A stretch of DNA of 5,678 nucleotides from positions 1 to 5,678 of the forward strand of contig KB912160.1 in NCBI GenBank assembly GCA_000383735.1. The letters are read 5' to 3'. The notes beneath the pieces are model-generated. The model had not been told where the DNA came from, did no database searches, and worked only from the letters and a program-made list of their open reading frames with translations. The position numbers were made by a program, and so were the translations under genes. Source of the DNA: Verrucomicrobia bacterium SCGC AAA164-M04. GTDB lineage: Bacteria > Verrucomicrobiota > Verrucomicrobiae > Verrucomicrobiales > Akkermansiaceae. Positions 1-3,853 of the stretch are shown piece by piece. Each line of letters opens with the position of its first letter. Position 1 is the stretch's first letter.

Positions 1-181
1 CATGGATACATTTTGGTGATCTCCCATCACCACCGGTTTTACCATAGATCACAAGAATCTTGTCGGATGGACAACGCTGATAACAAGAGAAGAAAAAGAC
101 GAGTGTTCCAAAGACAACGACGAGTAAGAAGCTCACCAAAACCAAGCTGAAGTTGTCGGCAATTATACTTAAAGTACGCAT
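1..181 (-). CDS. Flotillin/SPFH-like membrane protein, N-terminal 60 codons (truncated at left edge)
   Basis: The reverse strand reads from ATG at 181 with no stop to the window edge, giving 60 complete codons. Residues 1-11 are a short N-terminus (MRTLSIIADNF). Residues 12-32 form one hydrophobic helix, SLVLVSFLLVVVFGTLVFFF. Next come CYQRCPSDKILVIYGK and a glycine-rich turn ending in CIH. The CPSDKILVIYGK block right after a single membrane helix is what I recall from the start of bacterial flotillin-family proteins, which scaffold membrane microdomains by oligomerising through an SPFH domain and a coiled coil. Those domains would lie outside the window. The ATG is the only start that places the helix at the N-terminus. 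No clear Shine-Dalgarno precedes it. The terminator at 484-516 separates it from the upstream LRR gene, so it probably has its own promoter. The family call rests on one motif block and the topology. Confidence 0.72.
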   Translation of the reverse strand, partial: MRTLSIIADNFSLVLVSFLLVVVFGTLVFFFSCYQRCPSDKILVIYGKTGGDGRSPKCIH

Positions 182-198
182 AGGCGAATATGATAACT

Positions 199-228
199 TT
201 GAGGTGGTTTAACGCGAGATCTTATAAT
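199..228. promoter_or_regulatory. Possible promoter element upstream of the flotillin-like gene (weak)
   Basis: The segment CTTATAAT (221-228) reads TATAAG on the minus strand, about 40 bases before the flotillin-like ATG. That is a plausible -10 box, but I find no good -35 at standard spacing. The same bases give a perfect TATAAT on the plus strand (223-228), with TTGAGG (199-204) 18 bases upstream, which would be a better match but points away from any credible gene. The direction is therefore unresolved. Confidence 0.27.
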
Positions 229-328
229 CTGGGTTAGGCTTCATAGGCTCCAGTAAATAGCACCGCTTACCTCTTCATGCGCGCTAGAAGCCGGCTTTGT
301 GTCAAAAGAAGTTATGGTCCAACTGATC

Positions 329-372
329 CCCTAAGCCAGCATCCCCCGAATCAGGAAAGGGGAGTGGTGAAT
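329..372 (+). repeat. Dispersed intergenic repeat, copy 1
   Basis: This 44-base block matches the block at 3732-3773 in the same orientation. Hand alignment gives about 39 of 44 identical positions with two single-base indels. The longest exact match is AATCAGGAAAGGGGAG (349-364 here, 3750-3765 there). The arms TCCCC and GGGGA can pair around the AATCAGGAAA centre in both copies, so it may form a small hairpin. Both copies are intergenic and they bracket the LRR gene. I do not recognise a named repeat family. Confidence 0.75.
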
Positions 373-483
373 CGGATGGGGGAGACACCGAACCCCGTAT
401 CCTGTTCCTTCAATCTTCGAAACCTCTCCTTTGGCTCCTATTTCCCGATTCAGGGTAAAGGGTTCGGGAATCAGGGTACAAAG

Positions 484-516
484 AAAACCCGCCTGCATAG
501 ATACAAAGCGGGTTTT
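484..516 (-). terminator. Hairpin terminator of the LRR-protein gene
   Basis: AAAACCCGC (484-492) and GCGGGTTTT (508-516) form a perfect 9-bp inverted repeat around a 15-base loop. It lies about 40 bases past the stop codon of the minus-strand LRR gene. In either direction the GC stem core is followed by TTTT, so it fits a rho-independent terminator that could work both ways. The only gene it obviously serves is the LRR gene. Confidence 0.75.
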
Positions 517-554
517 GATTGTAGTTTGATTGCTGTAGATTTTTTAGCGGCTTC

Positions 555-3464
555 TTACTCGTCTTCGAGCGCGAAGCGGTAGAACCGTTTGCTGGCCTCA
601 AGTGGCACGGTGACCTCGTTGATCTCGTCACGCTTGGTCCAAGTTCTGAAGTCATCGGTCTCCTCGATTGAGAAGCGGATCTTCACGCTTTGATTTGTAA
701 CGTCCGGCTGTAGCACCACTGAGCCTGGACGAGCATCTATAATTTCTTCGATAGTAGGTCGTGCATCCCGCTCTGTAATAAGCGCGTTGTATGCCTCTAT
801 AGTGGGGCGCGCGTTGCGCTCTTCTACGACAGTATTGTAAGCGGCCTGTGTTGGCCGTGAATCTCTTTCAGTGACTATCGTATCGTAGGCTTCTTGAGTC
901 GGACGTGCATCACGTTCGGCTATCACTGATGTGAAAGCAGCATCCTTCTGAGCGATTGTTTTATTGAGAGATCCAATCGCTACTGTGTTTGAGCTGATGG
1001 TGTCATTGCAAGTTTCGATGATTCCATTGAGCTGCTGAGCCTCTGCAACACGTCGTCCTTCCAGCTCATTATACTGATTATCTTTTTGGACGATGAGAGC
1101 ATTCTTTTCACCCACCGTTGTATTTAGCGTAGTGATAGTGATATCTTTTTGAATGACCATTCCATTGTAAGCGGCAAAGGTAGTTAATGCGAAAGTTGCA
1201 GGATCGGTAGTAACGTCGCCTTGACCGGCAAGACGAGAGGCGGCTATTGCTGAATCGTATGCGCCTTTAAGATAGAAGATAGTCTCCTCTGCTGAATCAG
1301 TTTCGAGCTCGGCTTCCTTTACGTTAGTAATGCCGTCCTCGTCGGTGTCAAAAAAGCGGGCATCGCGTTCTGCTACGACAACTGCCAACTGATCCGCAGT
1401 AGGACGCGCATCGCGTTCGGCAATCGCGGCATCGCGTTCTGCTGTCATTTGTGCAAGCTGCGCCTCAAGTTGAGCAGTTGTCACAGATTGATCGGCATCA
1501 GTCAGGGTGAGTCCATTCCATTTATAAGATCCAAGGTTTTCGCTAGTCAGTAAAGCCACAGCCCCGTCCGCGACGTCTGAGAATGCTTCACTACCCACGG
1601 TTGGAGCGACACCTTGAAACGTGATGCTCGTGAGGCTCCTGCAGAATTTGAAGGCCTGAATCCCGATGCTGGTGACGCCATTACCAATCGTGATGTTCGT
1701 CAAGTCGCTACAGCCTCTGAAAAGCTCCTGCCCGATGCTGGTGACGCTATCCGGAATGGTGATGATCATCAGGCTAATGCAGTCTTCGAAGGTCCCTTGT
1801 CCGATGCGTGTAACGCTATCAGGAATCGTGATGCTTGTAAGACTGGTGCAGGCTTTGAATGCATAACGTCCGATGCTGTTAATAGTATTGCCAATTGTGA
1901 TGGTCGTCAGGTCGTTGCAGTCTTGGAAGGTCCCCTGTCCGATGCTGGTAACGCTATCAGGAATCGTGATGCTTGTAAGACTGGTGCAGGCTTTGAATGC
2001 ATAACTCGCGATGCTGTTAACATTATTGCCAATTGTGATGGTCGTCAGGTCGCTGCAGTCTTGGAAGGTCCCCTGTCCGATGCTGGTGACGCTATCCGGA
2101 ATGGTGATGGTCGCCAGGTCGCTGCAGTCTTGGAAGGTCCCCTGTCCGATGCTGGTGACGCTATCCGGAATGGTGATGGTTATCAGGCTGCGGCAGTCTT
2201 GGAAGGCCCCTTGTTCGATGCTGGTAACGCTATCAGGAATCACGATGCTTGTAAGACTGGTGCAGGCTTTGAATGAATAACGCCCGATGCTGGTGACGCT
2301 ACCAGGAATGGTGATGGTCGTCAGGTCGCTGCAGTCTTCGAAGGTCCCCTGCCCGATGTTGGTAACGCTATCAGGAATTGTGATGCTTGTTAGACTGGGG
2401 CAGCCTTTGAAGGCATAATGCCCGATATTGGTGACGCTATCAGGAATGGTGATGTTCGTCAGGTTGTCACAATTGTAGAAGGCAGAATTTGCGATCAAGG
2501 CTATCGGTGCGCTATTTATCGAAGAGGGAATATTTACTGCTCCGCTGGCATTGCTTCCGTCGATTAAATAGGCGACTTGACCACTGCGGCTTATCAAAAA
2601 GTTGAATATATTATCTATGTGATCATAGCTAATTTCAGTATTAATGAATGCATTCTGGCCGATGTTTGTGATCGCATCAGGAAGCGTGATGGTCGTCAGG
2701 TTGGTGCAGGAATCGAAAGCGCCATCCCCGATGTTTGTGACGGTATCAGGAATCGTGATGCTCGTCAGGCTCGGGCAGCTGGAGAAGGCGTAGTAGCCGA
2801 TGCTTGTGACAGGATTACCTCCAATGGTGTCCGGAATAACTAGTTTGCCGGTGGCGCCCTTATGGCAATCGGTGATGGTGACTTTCCCGTCGATCGTAGT
2901 ATAAGTCAGAGGATTTCCCAGTTTTATACCTCTGTTAAAAATTAGGCCAAGGCCCGTATCAACGTTTGTGAGGAGTGTGCCATAGACAAGTGAGTCTTCA
3001 GTCAAAGTATCGCTATCAATGATGATGTCGAGCGCGCCAAAACCAGCAGTATCCTCAGTTCCAAATATTAAACCTGGATCGAAAACTGCAAACTCAGTCG
3101 AGCTAGAAACATTGGCACCATCACCAATCACGAGGTAGACGGACTCGTTGGCGGGCGCGTCTGTAGTTCCCACAGGAATTGGAGCCGAACGCTTACTGTC
3201 AAAGAATCCATTGGAACCAATGCTGTTTGAAAAGGCACTGTTTCCTTCTCCAAATGGAGTGAACGAACGAACCTCATCGATTGAGCCAGGACGGGCTGCG
3301 AACGTTCCGGCTGCGACGAAGCCAGAACCAAGAGCAATTGGATTACCGTTGTTATCAAGAATTGGAACAGCCGTAGTATCAGCTGAGTTTAGGTTCAAGA
3401 ATGAGACAGTAAAACCAGAGGTCTGCCCTAAAAGAAATGGGAGAATAAACAGAAGCTTTATCAT
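555..3464 (-). CDS. Secreted BspA-type leucine-rich-repeat protein with ERDARPT coiled-coil repeats
   Basis: The product is 969 residues if started at the ATG ending at 3464. The stop is TAA (555-557). I chose this start because residues 1-17 (MIKLLFILPFLLGQTSG) then form a normal signal peptide. The in-frame ATG at 3518 would add 18 non-signal residues and would include a TTGACA hexamer. Residues 18-180 are a beta-rich domain with the phrases NGNPIALGSGFVAAGTF and VYLVIGDG, a type I associate with secreted Verrucomicrobiota proteins. Residues 208-277 hold LRRs of the 23-residue BspA/TpLRR type (LTSITIPDSVTSIG, then xxxFxxC). Residues 278-334 are a non-canonical island. Residues 335-610 hold twelve unbroken repeats, and 611-632 a capping repeat. 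Residues 659-702 and about 767-849 look coiled-coil. Between them is DTDEDGITNVKE (706-717), a calcium-type loop. Four 16-residue ERDARPT repeats fill 850-913, and a small domain ending RFYRFALEDE follows. There is no LPXTG, PEP-CTERM or lipobox. Family knowledge suggests surface binding or adhesion; the ligand is unknown. Confidence 0.9.
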   Translation of the reverse strand: MIKLLFILPFLLGQTSGFTVSFLNLNSADTTAVPILDNNGNPIALGSGFVAAGTFAARPGSIDEVRSFTPFGEGNSAFSNSIGSNGFFDSKRSAPIPVGTTDAPANESVYLVIGDGANVSSSTEFAVFDPGLIFGTEDTAGFGALDIIIDSDTLTEDSLVYGTLLTNVDTGLGLIFNRGIKLGNPLTYTTIDGKVTITDCHKGATGKLVIPDTIGGNPVTSIGYYAFSSCPSLTSITIPDTVTNIGDGAFDSCTNLTTITLPDAITNIGQNAFINTEISYDHIDNIFNFLISRSGQVAYLIDGSNASGAVNIPSSINSAPIALIANSAFYNCDNLTNITIPDSVTNIGHYAFKGCPSLTSITIPDSVTNIGQGTFEDCSDLTTITIPGSVTSIGRYSFKACTSLTSIVIPDSVTSIEQGAFQDCRSLITITIPDSVTSIGQGTFQDCSDLATITIPDSVTSIGQGTFQDCSDLTTITIGNNVNSIASYAFKACTSLTSITIPDSVTSIGQGTFQDCNDLTTITIGNTINSIGRYAFKACTSLTSITIPDSVTRIGQGTFEDCISLMIITIPDSVTSIGQELFRGCSDLTNITIGNGVTSIGIQAFKFCRSLTSITFQGVAPTVGSEAFSDVADGAVALLTSENLGSYKWNGLTLTDADQSVTTAQLEAQLAQMTAERDAAIAERDARPTADQLAVVVAERDARFFDTDEDGITNVKEAELETDSAEETIFYLKGAYDSAIAASRLAGQGDVTTDPATFALTTFAAYNGMVIQKDITITTLNTTVGEKNALIVQKDNQYNELEGRRVAEAQQLNGIIETCNDTISSNTVAIGSLNKTIAQKDAAFTSVIAERDARPTQEAYDTIVTERDSRPTQAAYNTVVEERNARPTIEAYNALITERDARPTIEEIIDARPGSVVLQPDVTNQSVKIRFSIEETDDFRTWTKRDEINEVTVPLEASKRFYRFALEDE
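726..917 (-). repeat. Four tandem 48-bp units encoding 16-residue ERDARPT repeats
   Basis: These bases encode residues 850-913 of the LRR protein as four consecutive 16-residue units: ERDARPTQEAYDTIVT, ERDSRPTQAAYNTVVE, ERNARPTIEAYNALIT and ERDARPTIEEIIDARP. A related single unit, ERDARPTADQLAVVVA, lies apart at 1371-1418, next to the first coiled-coil region. Each unit pairs a charged, helix-friendly half with one conserved proline. This suggests short helices broken at regular intervals rather than one continuous coiled coil. Confidence 0.85.
1371..1418 (-). repeat. Isolated fifth ERDARPT unit
   Basis: This encodes ERDARPTADQLAVVVA (residues 683-698 of the LRR protein). It matches the four-unit array at 726-917 but is separated from it by the calcium-type loop and the second coiled-coil stretch. 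ERD also recurs on either side (ERDAAIA before, ERDARFF after), so the array may once have been longer or been split by insertion of the intervening segment. Confidence 0.75.
1635..2462 (-). repeat. Tandem 69-bp LRR array, twelve contiguous units
   Basis: Twelve units of exactly 69 bp (828 bp) encode twelve 23-residue LRRs without a gap. Some neighbours are nearly identical in DNA: 2049-2117 and 2118-2186 differ at only three positions by hand count. A second level of order is visible too. The two-unit block 1773-1910 matches 1911-2048 at roughly 90%, including an unbroken identical stretch of about 60 bases. This indicates recent duplication or gene conversion in multiples of 69 bp, which keeps the frame. 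Confidence 0.92.
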
Positions 3465-3496
3465 TTTGGTAGGAAGACATAGAATGGTTGGTAGAT

Positions 3497-3511
3497 ATTT
3501 TAAAGTGTCAA
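3497..3511 (-). promoter_or_regulatory. Possible promoter hexamers of the LRR gene (weak)
   Basis: On the minus strand a perfect TTGACA lies at 3506-3511. TAAAAT, one mismatch from the -10 consensus, lies at 3497-3502. They are too close together to be one sigma-70 promoter. TTGACA lacks a good -10 at 16-18 bases, and TAAAAT lacks a good -35. Either could be half of a promoter giving a short leader before the ATG at 3464. This also argues against translation starting at 3518. Confidence 0.25.
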
Positions 3512-3731
3512 CTTGCATCTGCAGTTCGTTTAGTCTTCAAAATATTGAATATCAATTCTTTAAAGATTTAAGGCAGCTGATCAATTCGCCTTTCCTGTAC
3601 CACTTTGCATGCTAGGCTCTAGCCTTTATGTTCTTGATGCCGTCTCTGGTAAAATCGAACTACGGAGTATTACCGAGCCCTGAGTCCTGATCTCTGATGC
3701 TTGAATCGGGAGAGGCTAAACCTACCAATCT

Positions 3732-3773
3732 CCCTAAGCAGTATCCCCCAATCAGGAAAGGGGAGGGGTAAAT
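3732..3773 (+). repeat. Dispersed intergenic repeat, copy 2
   Basis: This 42-base block matches the copy at 329-372 and has the same orientation. It begins CCCTAAGC and contains AATCAGGAAAGGGGAG. In this copy CCCCAAT (3746-3752) can also pair perfectly with ATTGGGG (3772-3778). Its G-rich right half forms the first part of the four-tract G motif next to the CotH-gene promoter. Confidence 0.75.
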
Positions 3774-3791
3774 TGGGGTTATCTGCGGGGG
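3760..3791 (+). promoter_or_regulatory. Candidate G-quadruplex motif abutting a -10 box
   Basis: Four runs of at least four Gs occur at 3760-3763, 3765-3768, 3775-3778 and 3787-3791, with loops of 1, 6 and 8 bases. This fits the usual sequence pattern for a four-tier G-quadruplex, on the non-template strand of the CotH-ankyrin gene. It ends one base before TATAAT and covers the place where a -35 box would be. Folding is inferred from the pattern alone. Confidence 0.5.
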
Positions 3792-3792
3792 C

Positions 3793-3798
3793 TATAAT
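3793..3798 (+). promoter_or_regulatory. TATAAT -10 box of the CotH-ankyrin lipoprotein gene
   Basis: A perfect TATAAT lies 55 bases before the ATG at 3854, in the divergent intergenic region. No good -35 is present at 16-18 bases; the nearest TTG-containing hexamer, TTGGGG (3773-3778), leaves a spacer of only 14. The promoter may therefore be weak, activator-dependent or influenced by the G-rich element just upstream. Confidence 0.42.
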
Positions 3799-3853
3799 TA
3801 GGTTTGTGCTTTGTAATTGTATGCCACGATTCAGGAACTAGGATCAAGGGGTC

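Larger units (their letters stand above)
182..554. other. Intergenic region between LRR gene and flotillin-like gene
   Basis: No convincing gene lies here. From left to right it holds an AT-rich -10-like element (221-228), a perfect 10-bp palindrome AAGCCGGCTT (288-297), one copy of a dispersed intergenic repeat (329-372), a pair of near-identical motifs ATTCAGGGTA and AATCAGGGTA (448-457 and 469-478), and a strong hairpin terminator (484-516). A 101-codon plus-strand ORF (277-582) crosses all of these elements and runs into the LRR gene. It has no recognisable domain and looks incidental. Confidence 0.6.
3465..3853. other. Divergent intergenic region between the LRR and CotH-ankyrin genes
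   Basis: The two flanking genes are transcribed away from each other, so both promoters should lie here. On the LRR side the DNA is AT-rich and includes the inverted repeat ATTGA-ATA-TCAAT (3544-3556). On the CotH side it is GC-richer, with the second dispersed repeat (3732-3773), a four-tract G-run (3760-3791), TATAAT (3793-3798) and GATTCAGGAA (3828-3837). A short hairpin AGGC-TCTA-GCCT followed by TT sits near 3613-3626 but is too small to call a terminator. I see no gene or structured RNA that I can name. Confidence 0.6.

Noticed and set aside
277..582. Plus-strand 101-codon ORF in the left intergenic region
   Set aside because: It crosses the dispersed repeat and the terminator hairpin and overlaps the LRR gene's 3' end. 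It has no recognisable domain and no clear ribosome binding site.
1614..2276. Plus-strand 220-codon ORF with internal repeats, and smaller ORFs at 1666-1866, 2011-2280 and 2577-2843
   Set aside because: These are antisense shadows of the LRR gene. The 69-bp period is a multiple of three, so any frame free of stops in one unit stays open through the array.
1635..2462. Tandem repeats resembling a CRISPR array
   Set aside because: The units are contiguous 69-mers without unique spacers, and they encode regular LRRs in frame.
3465..3518. Upstream ATG at 3518 as the start of the LRR protein
   Set aside because: It would put 18 residues with no signal character before a normal signal peptide, and the extension contains TTGACA and TAAAAT promoter-like hexamers.
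3544..3556. ATTGA-ATA-TCAAT inverted repeat as an operator
   Set aside because: It has only 5-bp arms in AT-rich DNA, occurs once, and is well placed for chance.
3148..3615. Plus-strand 155-codon ORF across the 5' end of the LRR gene
   Set aside because: It is antisense to the signal peptide and N-terminal domain, with no domain features of its own.
3613..3626. AGGC-TCTA-GCCT hairpin as a terminator
   Set aside because: The 4-5-bp stem is too weak, the T-run is short, and no gene ends nearby on either strand.
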